This document shows positions 9,907 to 17,519 of a DNA stretch of 64,000 nt, piece after piece. Made by a program: the position numbers and the translations under genes. Below the pieces are notes generated by a model. That model worked only from the letters and a program-made list of their open reading frames with translations, searched no databases and had not been told where the DNA came from. The DNA comes from Candidatus Nitrospira nitrosa (GTDB lineage: Bacteria; Nitrospirota; Nitrospiria; Nitrospirales; Nitrospiraceae), in NCBI RefSeq assembly GCF_001458735.1, contig NZ_CZQA01000001.1:744001-808000 (forward strand), given 5' to 3'. Each line of letters starts with the position of its first letter. The stretch's first letter is position 1.

Positions 9907-10935
9907 CTAGGAACGAGGCATCACGATTCGATACAGCAGGTACAGCAACAGAATGCTTATGGTAACGACCAGCAGCAGCGCCCATTTGGACCAGAAGACC
10001 GAGGGATCGACCAGAGGTGTCGTATAAATGTACAGATCACCATTCTGGTAGACACGCCACGGGATGCCCGGAGCGAGATAATGGGCCGCGTACCGATACG
10101 TGGCTGTTCCCTTGATGATCTCGTCCAGTTCGTGATCGAGTAGAGCTACCCAGTCACGATTGAACCGTGGGATGCCATGTGCGCCGAAGAACCGCGTGTC
10201 GGAATTGGTGAGGTGTAACAGCCGCGTGCTGTTCTCCTTGTACGCCGTCAGGTCGGATCCCGATGCAAAGGCGATGATGCCGCCCAGATGTCGATACACG
10301 AAATCGCCGGTGAAGACCTGATTGCGACGCTGATCGAACAGCACGACCGATTCCGTGGTATGCCCCGGCAAGTTGAAGACCTCAACCCTCCGGCCTCCAA
10401 GATCGAGGACCTCCCCATCCTCAACGAGATGCGCGACCTTGAGCGGTCGCCAATCCGTCCCGTGCGACTCCAATGGGCCAATCGTGTAGGTCCCGTCTTT
10501 GATGGCGCCACGGATGTCCGGGCGGTCGATGAGGATCACACCGTCGAACACAGCGGCATCGTAGATATGGTCGTAGTGGAAATGGGAGAGGATCAGCGAG
10601 ATCGGTTTGTCACCTGTGTACCGCTCTGCCACTTTGCGCATGGATCGAGAACCGGCCGGCCGTTCGCCGCTGCCCGCATCGAACATGAGCGCTCGGGTCT
10701 CTCCGACGAGGAGGTACGATGTGTTGTACTGAGAAGATTTCGGTTCGTTGATGGCAAAGGTCTGTGCATCGATCGCTTCGACCGCATACCAGTCATCGAT
10801 CATGTGTGACGCAGGACTGTAGGTTTCTCCTCGGTGCACGTCGCCGAACACATCGCCAGGTTCTGCAATTCGATCCATGCAACCGGTCACGCTGGAAGCA
10901 GCGATGACGACAGCTATGGTCAACTTGAATGTCAC
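9907..10935 (-). CDS. Membrane-anchored MBL-fold metallo-hydrolase (lipoprotein)
   Basis: A 342-aa metallo-beta-lactamase-fold hydrolase outside the cytoplasm. The N-terminus is a lipoprotein signal (TIAVVIAASSVTGC, lipid-modified Cys about residue 19) and the C-terminus carries one membrane helix (WALLLVVTISILLLYLLYRI). The metal-binding motif HFHYDH is seen in LILSHFHYDHIYD; further ligands are likely in FNLPGHTTESVVL, FTGDFVYRH and FFGAHGIP. The start is GTG at 10933-10935. The substrate is unknown. It is in the middle of a leftward run between the glutamine amidotransferase-like gene and the methyltransferase-like gene. Confidence 0.85.
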   Translation of the reverse strand: MTFKLTIAVVIAASSVTGCMDRIAEPGDVFGDVHRGETYSPASHMIDDWYAVEAIDAQTFAINEPKSSQYNTSYLLVGETRALMFDAGSGERPAGSRSMRKVAERYTGDKPISLILSHFHYDHIYDAAVFDGVILIDRPDIRGAIKDGTYTIGPLESHGTDWRPLKVAHLVEDGEVLDLGGRRVEVFNLPGHTTESVVLFDQRRNQVFTGDFVYRHLGGIIAFASGSDLTAYKENSTRLLHLTNSDTRFFGAHGIPRFNRDWVALLDHELDEIIKGTATYRYAAHYLAPGIPWRVYQNGDLYIYTTPLVDPSVFWSKWALLLVVTISILLLYLLYRIVMPRS

Positions 10936-11047
10936 CTGCTATTAGACCGTGCGTGCCCCTGTAGGCGTCAGCCAAGGAATAGCTGCTCCGCACGACAGGA
11001 CCGCGCCTTCTACAAAGACGGGGGGCATGTATGCGTGCGAACGAATT

Positions 11048-11758
11048 TCACTGCTCCGCTGTATTCTTGGCCGAGACATCTTTGCATTCCAGGAAGGCCG
11101 TCACAAGAGGATGTGGTCTTGCTGGTGTGGAACGTTGCTGAGGGACAAAGAGCGTCCCGATGAAGAAGGGGTGACCAGGGTATTCGACAACACGAACTTC
11201 CCCTTCCGAGTCTGATCCGGATACCTTGAGCGGCCCCTGTTTCAAAAGAGAAACAGACTCGGGATTCACCCCGAAGTTGCAATAGTAGTGTTCCTGCACC
11301 GATGTCGCACCATAGATCCCAGCTGCCTGAGACACAGGGACGAGACTCAACGTCATCTCACGGCCCACCAATGAACAGGCAAGCCGGGAAATAAAGAGAT
11401 TCGAGGCAGAGGGATCATATTCGGCATGGTGCGCATCCGTGAATCCCAGGACATTGCGGGCGTATTCGATCACGAGATGTTGGAATCCGCCGCACGTGCC
11501 TAAACAGGGAACTCGATGTTCCCTCGCATAGCGAATCGCCCAGAGGGTCTTCTCCATGTTCTTGTATGGGCTACCCGGGGCAACCAAGATGCCGGAATAC
11601 CGCTCAAAGAGCTGTGGCTCGATCTCTGCGGTTGATACCCAATCGGCGGCGATATCCGCTCCCAGGACGCTTCGAGAATGCTCAATCGCCGCATCGGTCG
11701 CCTGGTGCGGCTGATAGGAAGGTCTGTATTCACCAAGTACAGCGATCAATCGTCGCAT
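11048..11758 (-). CDS. CTP-synthase C-terminal-like class I glutamine amidotransferase
   Basis: A 236-aa stand-alone amidotransferase domain related to the glutaminase half of CTP synthase. The N-terminus reads MRRLIAVLGEYRPSYQPHQA. GILVAPGSPYKNMEKTLWAI occupies the oxyanion-hole region, and CLGTCGGFQHLVIEYARN carries the expected nucleophile Cys. The catalytic His/Glu region is likely VVEYPGHPFFIGTLFVPQQR, which matches the PyrG C-terminal pattern (HPFFIGTQFHPE). The CTP synthase ATP-binding half is absent, so it cannot be PyrG itself. A family named CTP synthase C-terminal region-related (seleno)protein is known to me; this member has Cys at the nucleophile. First gene of the leftward run. 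Confidence 0.85.
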   Translation of the reverse strand: MRRLIAVLGEYRPSYQPHQATDAAIEHSRSVLGADIAADWVSTAEIEPQLFERYSGILVAPGSPYKNMEKTLWAIRYAREHRVPCLGTCGGFQHLVIEYARNVLGFTDAHHAEYDPSASNLFISRLACSLVGREMTLSLVPVSQAAGIYGATSVQEHYYCNFGVNPESVSLLKQGPLKVSGSDSEGEVRVVEYPGHPFFIGTLFVPQQRSTPARPHPLVTAFLECKDVSAKNTAEQ

Positions 11759-11987
11759 AGCGGTTCACCTGATAGGACTGTCTGTCCAGGACACAGAAGT
11801 ACTATCTGCAATGTAAGCGAGAAAGTCTAGGCGCTCGCGAGGTTCCCAAAACATTGACGAGAGATCCATGCTGAATGATCTCACCGTATCAGAATGGAAT
11901 ACTGGAAGAGATAATCTGCTCATCAGCAGTTCCGATTCGTCATTGACGGGGCACAAGACGAATAGTAGCGTGACACGGGAGGCCCCT

Positions 11988-12458
11988 ATGACAATCCATA
12001 TTGCCTGCGCTGAAATTCAGGATGTAGAGATCATTGCCACCATGGTAGGCGAACTCTTGAACGAAATCATGGCTGCTGTGCAAGACAAGGCCTTTGGGTT
12101 TGATCATGCCCGCACCGTAGATCGAGCCGAGTCATGGATGACGAAGGGCTTGTACATGGTGTTGCTTGCACGGGTGGACGACCAGCCGATCGGGTTCCTT
12201 GCTCTCTATGAAAGCTATGCCCTCTACACAGAAGGTGTGTATGGCACGATCCCGGAATTCTATGTCCGATCGGCATACCGTTCCCAGGGGATCGGATCAG
12301 CCCTGCTCACCGAAGCCAAGGCGATCGGTCAACAACGAGGCTGGAAACGCCTTGAAGTCACAACACCCCCTCTGCCGCAATTCGATCGCTCTCTGAGTTT
12401 CTATCAACGGAACGGGTTTACTATCTCGGGCGGACGGAAGTTGAAGCTGAACCTATGA
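11988..12458 (+). CDS. GNAT family N-acetyltransferase
   Basis: A 156-aa acyl-CoA N-acyltransferase. The start at ATG 11988 is chosen because GGGAGG lies just before it. The GNAT core is visible: the beta4 strand QPIGFLALYESYAL and motif A IPEFYVRSAYRSQGIGSALL with the acetyl-CoA pyrophosphate loop (R-S-Q-G-I-G-S), followed by RGWKRLEVTTPPLPQFDRSL and the final FYQRNGFTISGGRKL. The stop codon overlaps the next gene's ATG (ATGA at 12455-12458), so translation of the two is coupled. The substrate is unknown. Confidence 0.9.
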   Translation: MTIHIACAEIQDVEIIATMVGELLNEIMAAVQDKAFGFDHARTVDRAESWMTKGLYMVLLARVDDQPIGFLALYESYALYTEGVYGTIPEFYVRSAYRSQGIGSALLTEAKAIGQQRGWKRLEVTTPPLPQFDRSLSFYQRNGFTISGGRKLKLNL

Positions 12459-12894
12459 TGAAGCCGGTGATTCAACTTGCGAAAACTGGTTGCGGCATTG
12501 CGAGTGTGGCGGTGCTGGCGGGGTGAGCTATACCGCAGCCAAGTGTGTGGCCAATCGGATGGGCATCTCTGTCACAGATAATCGCTTGTGGTCAGAGACC
12601 GCTCATGTGCGTCGACTCCTAAAGCAATATCGGCTTCGCGCATCAACAAGAGAAATGCCGTTCCATTCCTGGGAAACGCTCCCGGATCGCGCACTCTTAG
12701 CAATCAAGTGGCATCGCGTAAAAAATCACGCCTTCTGGCATTGGGTGGTCTTTGTTCGGGATGCTGATGGTGTCTACATACTGGATTCAAAGCGCAGTCT
12801 GAAGCAGCATGTGCGAAAGGATTTCTACCGTATGAAGCCAAGGTGGTTTATTGAGGTACACGAATCGCATTCTTTGAATGCTATCGCTTTCTGA
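12455..12894 (+). pseudogene. C39-like cysteine peptidase-type protein, frameshifted
   Basis: The ATG at 12455 overlaps the GNAT stop (ATGA). That frame encodes MMKPVIQLAKTGCGIASVAV then LAG and stops at 12524-12526. The frame one base over continues directly with VSYTAAKCVANRMGISVTDN and runs to 12894. One missing G in the G run at 12520-12523 would restore a single protein of about 146 aa. The TGCGIAS motif resembles the Cys-containing N-terminus of C39/papain-like peptidase domains, and KNHAFWHWVVFVRDADGVYI with LDSKR supplies the expected His and Asn/Asp region. Either this is an assembly homopolymer error or a disrupted gene; function and substrate unknown. Confidence 0.6.
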
Positions 12895-12927
12895 ATTCTT
12901 GGTTATCGCGTTCTTTAGGGCGTTAAA

Positions 12928-13338
12928 ATGGCTAACTGGCCCATGCAAATCTTGCAAGCGGCAGTTCTCTACTTTCTTCTAGTGTTTGGATCCGGATTCG
13001 TACTGGGAATCGGACGGGTTCTTCTCGTTGTTCCACTACTCGGTGAGAGAGCTGCCGAGCTGATGGAAATGCCGCTGATGCTCACCGTGATTGTAGCCGC
13101 AGCGAGGTGGATAGTTCGTCACAAGCTTGATGGTCGGCAGTCTACGGCACTGCCCATTGGCTTCATCGCTATGGGACTCGTGTTGCTTGCTGACTTGGCC
13201 GTGGGAATGTGGCTGCGAGGCATGTCTGCGAAAGAGGTGTTCCTGAACCGAGATCCGGTATCAGGCACCGCCTACTACGCGGCTCTCCTGTTTTTTGCTA
13301 TCATGCCCACCATCATCGTTCGGCTGCGACAGACGTAG
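12928..13338 (+). CDS. Small multi-pass membrane protein of unknown function
   Basis: A 136-aa protein with four predicted membrane helices: LQAAVLYFLLVFGSGFVLGI (about residues 9-28), a segment around MEMPLMLTVIVAAARWIV, LPIGFIAMGLVLLADLAVGM, and TAYYAALLFFAIMPTIIVRL near the C-terminus. Charged residues flank the helices (R, K, D/R pairs), as expected for an inner-membrane protein. No family motif is recognised. It lies 33 bp after the frameshifted peptidase-like gene and may share its transcript; a hairpin at 13357-13385 follows. Confidence 0.72.
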   Translation: MANWPMQILQAAVLYFLLVFGSGFVLGIGRVLLVVPLLGERAAELMEMPLMLTVIVAAARWIVRHKLDGRQSTALPIGFIAMGLVLLADLAVGMWLRGMSAKEVFLNRDPVSGTAYYAALLFFAIMPTIIVRLRQT

Positions 13339-13356
13339 TCTCTCGCATAGAAGAAT

Positions 13357-13385
13357 GTTCTGTGCGGCATTCACGCCGCAAGAAC
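13357..13385. terminator. Stem-loop downstream of the membrane protein gene
   Basis: GTTCT-TGCGGC pairs with GCCGCA-AGAAC around a 6-base loop (ATTCAC), with one unpaired G. It sits 19 bases after the stop codon at 13338. There is no U-tract on either strand, so it could be a Rho-assisted or mRNA-stabilising hairpin rather than a classical terminator. Confidence 0.4.
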
Positions 13386-13387
13386 TC

Positions 13388-13506
13388 AGGATGCTCAAAG
13401 GCTGTCCAGCAAGGCCGTAGCGAGCGAAGAGGCGAGGCGTACGCTGCGGTACGTTGAGTCCTCTGAGCGATGCGAGAACGCCGCTGGCGGACTTTTTCAG
13501 CATCCT
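13388..13506. repeat. MITE-like element with imperfect terminal inverted repeats
   Basis: The left end begins AGGATGCTCAAAGGC and the right end is CTTTTTCAGCATCCT, whose complement begins AGGATGCTGAAAAAG. The inverted similarity extends inward for about 27 bases (GCTGTCCAGCAAGGC against GTCCGCCAGCGGC). The element is 119 bp and has no coding capacity. I recall closely similar sequences scattered through Nitrospira genomes. Only one copy is in this window. It sits between two convergent genes. Confidence 0.7.
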
Positions 13507-13507
13507 G

Positions 13508-14089
13508 TTAGAACAGCGGGTGGTGTGGAGCCGACGCAAAGGGAGCGGCAGCCGGCACTTCTCCCGCATTGCCCAGAAATCGCCAGTTCTCACCGTCCTT
13601 AACCAAATAGTGGACCTCGCGGAACCAACTGTCGAGGGTCACTCGCTTTCCACTCTGTTCATCGGTGCCATACAGCCCTCCGGTGCAGGTCACCTCAACT
13701 CGTAGTTTTCCATCCACCTTCAGCACCTTGATGTCAGAAAACAAATGGAGCGACTCGAGGGCCTTGTAATGCTCGAACACTTCGCTCCAAACCCGCCGAA
13801 CGTCGGCTTGTTTCAACCCGTGGTAGTCGTAAGACGGAGCATAAAACTGCATGAGCATATCAAGCGCTTCTTGTTGTAACCCTGATTCTGCCCGCTCAAA
13901 TGCTGCGACGACCCCTGTTACTACCGGATGATGCAGCAAACTGTTCTGTCCACTGATCTTCTTGCCTTCCACGAGCAGCACCGTCTCCGGCAACACCTGT
14001 ACCTTCGCCCACACCAAAACCGGTGCGAGCGCACAGAAGACGATCATACTCAACACAAGCAAGGGCCATGCACTGCGTGCACATGTCAT
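13508..14089 (-). CDS. Exported NTF2/SnoaL-like protein
   Basis: A 193-aa exported protein. The start at ATG 14087-14089 (MTCARSAWPLLVLSMIV) is chosen because GGAGG lies five bases upstream. An N-terminal hydrophobic segment (LLVLSMIVFCALAPVLVWA) acts as signal peptide or anchor. The mature part has a helix (GVVAAFERAESGLQQEALDM) and LMQFYAPSYDYHGL, then strands ESLHLFSDIKVLKVDGKLRV, VTLDSWFREVHYLVKDGENW and RFLGN, the pattern of a DUF4440/SnoaL-like domain. The function is unknown. The stop lies two bases from the MITE-like element. Confidence 0.75.
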   Translation of the reverse strand: MTCARSAWPLLVLSMIVFCALAPVLVWAKVQVLPETVLLVEGKKISGQNSLLHHPVVTGVVAAFERAESGLQQEALDMLMQFYAPSYDYHGLKQADVRRVWSEVFEHYKALESLHLFSDIKVLKVDGKLRVEVTCTGGLYGTDEQSGKRVTLDSWFREVHYLVKDGENWRFLGNAGEVPAAAPFASAPHHPLF

Positions 14090-14183
14090 GTTGCCTCCAT
14101 GAGAACATCCCACCCTCTCATTACCGCATGTCGCGTTTGGAAGTGTTGGTTTCATGATAGGACTGCTAGACATACCCACATAG

Positions 14184-14465
14184 TCACAAACCCCAGATCA
14201 CGAAATACGCGATGCCGGCCGCCACAACCAACACCCCCACCATCCATCCGATGAATCTCCGTTTGGCCGTTGTGAGCACCTGATCGACCTTCTTCTTAAG
14301 CGCCGGCTGTGTACCAATGTACGTGACCACCAGTTCCTTTGCTTCCGCTACACCGATACCCCGCTCCTTGCGCACGATATTGATCGCTCCGACCACATTG
14401 CCCTGCCACAGGGTATCAATCGCGGCTTTGGACAGACGTACGGAACGATCTAGCTTGGTTGCCAT
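14184..14465 (-). CDS. Small membrane-anchored protein with an L7/L12-CTD-like helix pair
   Basis: A 93-aa protein with the same architecture as 4627-4920. AINIVRKERGIGVAEAKELV matches the ribosomal L7/L12 C-terminal domain pattern (V.RE.TGLGLKEAK.LVE) more closely than the first copy. A C-terminal membrane helix follows (about residues 70-92, FIGWMVGVLVVAAGIAYFVI). L12-CTD-like single domains attached to a membrane helix are not ribosomal proteins; a protein- or nucleic-acid-binding role is possible but unproven. The ATG is at 14463-14465. It is upstream of, and co-directional with, the NTF2-like gene. Confidence 0.75.
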   Translation of the reverse strand: MATKLDRSVRLSKAAIDTLWQGNVVGAINIVRKERGIGVAEAKELVVTYIGTQPALKKKVDQVLTTAKRRFIGWMVGVLVVAAGIAYFVIWGL

Positions 14466-14670
14466 ATCAGGTGTATTGGTGGAGTAGATGAACCATTACA
14501 TTCGCACGAGCGTGGTACCAAGATCTATATTCCGTCTCTGGTTCCTCTTCTGTTCCCTTCTTCTAAGTCTAACGTGCTAAAGAAGCAAGCTTTCTGAAAT
14601 ACCCACCCACGTATACGTTGCATCTCTCACAGGGAGCAGGGCATCATGCCCTGCTCGTTCGCCGAACGCT

Positions 14671-15585
14671 ATGCCTCTGTCTCTTCAGGTCTTCATCGTA
14701 ACCTTTGTCATCGGAATCTTGCTCCGATCCCGTGGCATCTTGACGAAAGCGCATGCCGAACGGTTGGCCACCTTGGTGTTCTCCGTCAGTCTACCGGCAA
14801 CGATTCTGGTCTCGCTTGATTCCGTCGCCCTGACCTCGACAGCCTGGAAGCTCCCGTTGGCTGCCTGCCTTATTACACTCCCGATGGTTTTCAGCTCCTG
14901 GCATCTCGCCCGGTTCCTCTCGCTTCCGCGTGAGACGCAAGGCGGGTTTGTCTTGGCCACGAGCTCCATTAATTCTGTGTATTTTGCCTTCCCCGTTATT
15001 CTGGCCACATTCGGCGAAGAGGGTCTGACATACGCCGTGCTCTTCGACCTCGGTCAAACGACGCTGACCCTCACCGTTCTCTATGGTCTCGCGGTGTGGC
15101 ACAGCACGCAGAGTGCCGCTCGGAGATCCGCTGCAATCCGTTTCCTGTCATCACCACCTTTATGGGCTCTGGTTTGCATTCTCACCGTCAAATTGTCAGG
15201 GCACCATCTACCTCTCTGGCTTCTTGAACTACTCAAGCCATTGCACGTCACCACGACGCCGCTTGCCAGTCTGGTGCTCGGCCTCTCAATCAGTTTCTCC
15301 ACGATCCGGCGAACGGCGCGTCTGGCCACATTGGGTGTGGCGACACGGATCGGTGGCGGGCTGCTGCTCGGAGCGATCGCCGTGTGGATATTAGGTCTGA
15401 TCGGAGTGGAACGAGCAGTCGTGCTCCTGATCGCCGCGATGCCCTCGGCGGTCAGCGCGCTGATCATTGCCGCTGAAACGCATATTGATGAGGAACTGGT
15501 GGCCTCGATCGTCGCCCTTTCCATTTGCCTCGGCGTGCTGATGCTCCCCTGGCTCCCTCGACTGGCCGTGATGCTGTTGGGATGA
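14671..15585 (+). CDS. AEC-family transporter (auxin efflux carrier/malate permease type)
   Basis: A 304-aa inner-membrane carrier with about ten membrane helices in two inverted halves. The N-terminal helix reads VFIVTFVIGILLRSRGILTK; FSVSLPATILVSLDSVAL and FVLATSSINSVYFAFPVIL carry the family's helix-break Pro/Ser/Asn pattern. The second half includes LPLWLLELLKPLHVTTTPLA, SLVLGLSISFS and AVVLLIAAMPSAVSALIIAA with EEL.ASIV, typical of AEC proteins. Family members export or exchange organic anions such as malate; the substrate here is unknown. Stand-alone and convergent with the CBS-domain gene. Confidence 0.88.
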   Translation: MPLSLQVFIVTFVIGILLRSRGILTKAHAERLATLVFSVSLPATILVSLDSVALTSTAWKLPLAACLITLPMVFSSWHLARFLSLPRETQGGFVLATSSINSVYFAFPVILATFGEEGLTYAVLFDLGQTTLTLTVLYGLAVWHSTQSAARRSAAIRFLSSPPLWALVCILTVKLSGHHLPLWLLELLKPLHVTTTPLASLVLGLSISFSTIRRTARLATLGVATRIGGGLLLGAIAVWILGLIGVERAVVLLIAAMPSAVSALIIAAETHIDEELVASIVALSICLGVLMLPWLPRLAVMLLG

Positions 15586-15596
15586 GCTCCTACTTC

Positions 15597-16436
15597 CTAT
15601 GACGGCTTGCTGAGAAACCTGGGTCGATCCCGAACGGAGACCATTTTCACGAGATCCCGCACAGAGAGCACCCCAACGATCTTCCCACTTTCCGTCACGG
15701 TCAAGTGTCGCACCCCCTGCTCGGCCATCATCTTACTGGCGTCACGGACCGTGCGATTGACATCGATGCTGAGCAGAGGCGAGCTCATCACCGCACTGAC
15801 GTGTGTGTGCGCTGCCGTACGATTGACCGCAAGTCCTTTCCGGATCAGGTCGCACTCGGTCACAATGCCGACGATCTCGCCTGCCTCAATGGTCAACAAG
15901 GACCCGAGCCGCTTCTCGTGCATCAACTGAGCCGCAGTGAGAAGAGACGCATCACTCGGAATCGTCGCAAGTGTCGTTGCCATCAGGATGCTCAACGGAC
16001 GGTAGACCTGGTCAAGCTCGCTCACCGGGCCGCTTTCCACATCCACAAACGATCGTACCAAGTCCCGCACGGAGATGATCCCGACAATCTCTCCAGCTTC
16101 CACCACACAGAGGTGACGGATATGATTGGTTTGCATCAGATGGCTGGCATCCAACATGGTTCGGTCCCCCGTGATCGTCACAATCGGACTGACCATCACC
16201 TGATTCGCCGTCGCCACCATGGGGTCTAATCCCGCAGCCAGAACTTTTCGTACGAGATCCGTCTCCGTCAGAATGCCGATCGGCCCTCGGGTGGGATCTT
16301 CCGACTCGACCAAGAGACAGCCGACCCGCTTGATGCCCATTCGTTCAGCCACAGCCATAACCGTCGCCTTCTGTGAGACGACCTCCAGGTAGCGATGCAT
16401 AAACTCCTTAACAGACCCACCCCTATGCTCACCCAT
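15597..16436 (-). CDS. Four-CBS-domain protein
   Basis: A 279-aa soluble protein made only of four CBS motifs in two Bateman modules. Each motif has a recognisable core: GCLLVE...PIGILTETDLVRK, HLCVVEAGEIVGIISVRDLV, GSLLTIEAGEIVGIVTECDL and HLTVTESGKIVGVLSVRDLV. Such modules bind adenine nucleotides or other ligands and act as energy or redox sensors; the partner is not visible here. The start at ATG 16434-16436 is preferred because AAGGAG lies five bases upstream; an upstream ATG at 16454 also exists. The signalling role is inference from the family. Confidence 0.9.
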   Translation of the reverse strand: MGEHRGGSVKEFMHRYLEVVSQKATVMAVAERMGIKRVGCLLVESEDPTRGPIGILTETDLVRKVLAAGLDPMVATANQVMVSPIVTITGDRTMLDASHLMQTNHIRHLCVVEAGEIVGIISVRDLVRSFVDVESGPVSELDQVYRPLSILMATTLATIPSDASLLTAAQLMHEKRLGSLLTIEAGEIVGIVTECDLIRKGLAVNRTAAHTHVSAVMSSPLLSIDVNRTVRDASKMMAEQGVRHLTVTESGKIVGVLSVRDLVKMVSVRDRPRFLSKPS

Positions 16437-16885
16437 CTCGGCTCCTTGTCTCATGATAAGGTTGTTCGCTCCATGACAATCTTTGTCAGGAATCCCTGAT
16501 GACGACTATATCCGATTACTGATCAGAGTATGAAGGAATACGCGCTTGATCAGTAAGAGCATCTCCGCATCCTTCGGAAGGAGGAGTCACCCTGGCAAAC
16601 CCATGACCCATGCTCCGTTCAGTGCTCCATGAACAGGGAAGGACCATCTTTTGAAAAGGATGTCTGTCCGTTTGAAGCCTCTCGAAGAAAGGATGGACCG
16701 TTTCGAGGCGACTCCTCATGTTACGGTGAAATACTAGATTCACTTGCCTTCACCTCCTTCACTTGGAACAGCTTCCGTGAGATCCTTCCAGCCTAGCCTC
16801 TTGAACAGGTCCCATAGACATAACCTGTTAAATTTACGTACGAATCTATCAATTTCTAGAAGCAGTCCAACCTGCTTCTCCGTCT
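16437..16885. other. Intergenic region with small inverted repeats
   Basis: About 450 bases, more AT-rich than the flanks, with no convincing gene. A 75-codon frame on the minus strand (16516-16743) lacks protein-like character. Two perfect inverted repeats lie near the right end: AACAGGT/ACCTGTT (16804-16829, 12-base spacer) and AGAAGCAG/CTGCTTCT (16858-16879, 6-base loop). They precede the rightward genes at 16886 and 17273 and could be an operator and a leader hairpin. Confidence 0.4.
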
Positions 16886-17272
16886 GTGTCCCTTATGGCA
16901 TTTAACTTGCTCCATATGGCTTTGAGACAAAGGACTTGCACTCTTAAGACCAAACACATGGGACAGCTGATGCCCCCTATCACTGTGCGAATTGAATGGT
17001 GTCGACAACGGTCGAGACAGGCTCCTACTGAACTAGAGGCGGATGGCTGGCAAGCCGAAGCGGATGGGCTTCGAGATGCCGTGATGAGGCGAGACCACAT
17101 CGAAGACTATCGGCTCTGCTCTCCGGAAATTCGTGAGCGATACTTGCTGGGCCTCCAAGACGGGATCGCCATGCTGCAAGCGGCACGTGTGCAGCAGGCG
17201 CAATCATGCTGCTACTCCTCGAATTCCACAAGCAGTTCCCCGAATGGAACTCGGAACACGATCGGGAGGTGA
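16886..17272 (+). CDS. Possible small hypothetical protein
   Basis: This frame starts at GTG 16886 (ATG alternatives at 16895 and 16958) and ends at TGA 17270-17272, directly abutting the next start. The middle (DGLRDAVMRRDHIEDYRLCS, PEIRERYLLGLQDGIAMLQA) is amphipathic, charged and protein-like. The N-terminal 25 residues and the C-terminal Ser/Asn-rich tail are less convincing. I do not recognise a family. The tight junction with the zinc-ribbon gene is the main argument that it is real. Confidence 0.4.
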   Translation: MSLMAFNLLHMALRQRTCTLKTKHMGQLMPPITVRIEWCRQRSRQAPTELEADGWQAEADGLRDAVMRRDHIEDYRLCSPEIRERYLLGLQDGIAMLQAARVQQAQSCCYSSNSTSSSPNGTRNTIGR

Positions 17273-17482
17273 ATGATGAATTGCCAACGCTGCAATGGGC
17301 TCGCAGTCTATGATGATAGTGTCGTCGTACAAACTGGTTCGTCCTCGGAGGTTCATGCTTGGCGTTGTGTCAACTGTGGAATGATCGTCGATGAGGTCAT
17401 CCACCGAAATCAGCAAGTCCCCTTGCGGCGAAAGGGATCGGGCGGTTCCAAACTCCGTCAATATGGGGATGCGGCTGCGTGA
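17273..17482 (+). CDS. Small zinc-ribbon protein
   Basis: A 69-aa protein with two CxxC pairs (MNCQRCNG near the N-terminus and WRCVNCGM near residue 33), the spacing of a zinc ribbon. GGGAGG precedes the tandem ATGs at 17273 and 17276. The basic C-terminal tail (QQVPLRRKGSGGSKLRQYG) suggests contact with nucleic acid or another acidic partner. Very small zinc ribbons of this type are common near regulatory genes, but no function can be assigned. Confidence 0.75.
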   Translation: MMNCQRCNGLAVYDDSVVVQTGSSSEVHAWRCVNCGMIVDEVIHRNQQVPLRRKGSGGSKLRQYGDAAA

Positions 17483-17519
17483 CGGACACCTCTCCAAGGA
17501 ACGTGTCCTCACCGTCCAT

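Noticed and set aside
16516-16743. A 75-codon minus-strand frame in an intergenic region
   Set aside because: No ribosome site, no recognisable domain, mixed low-quality composition.
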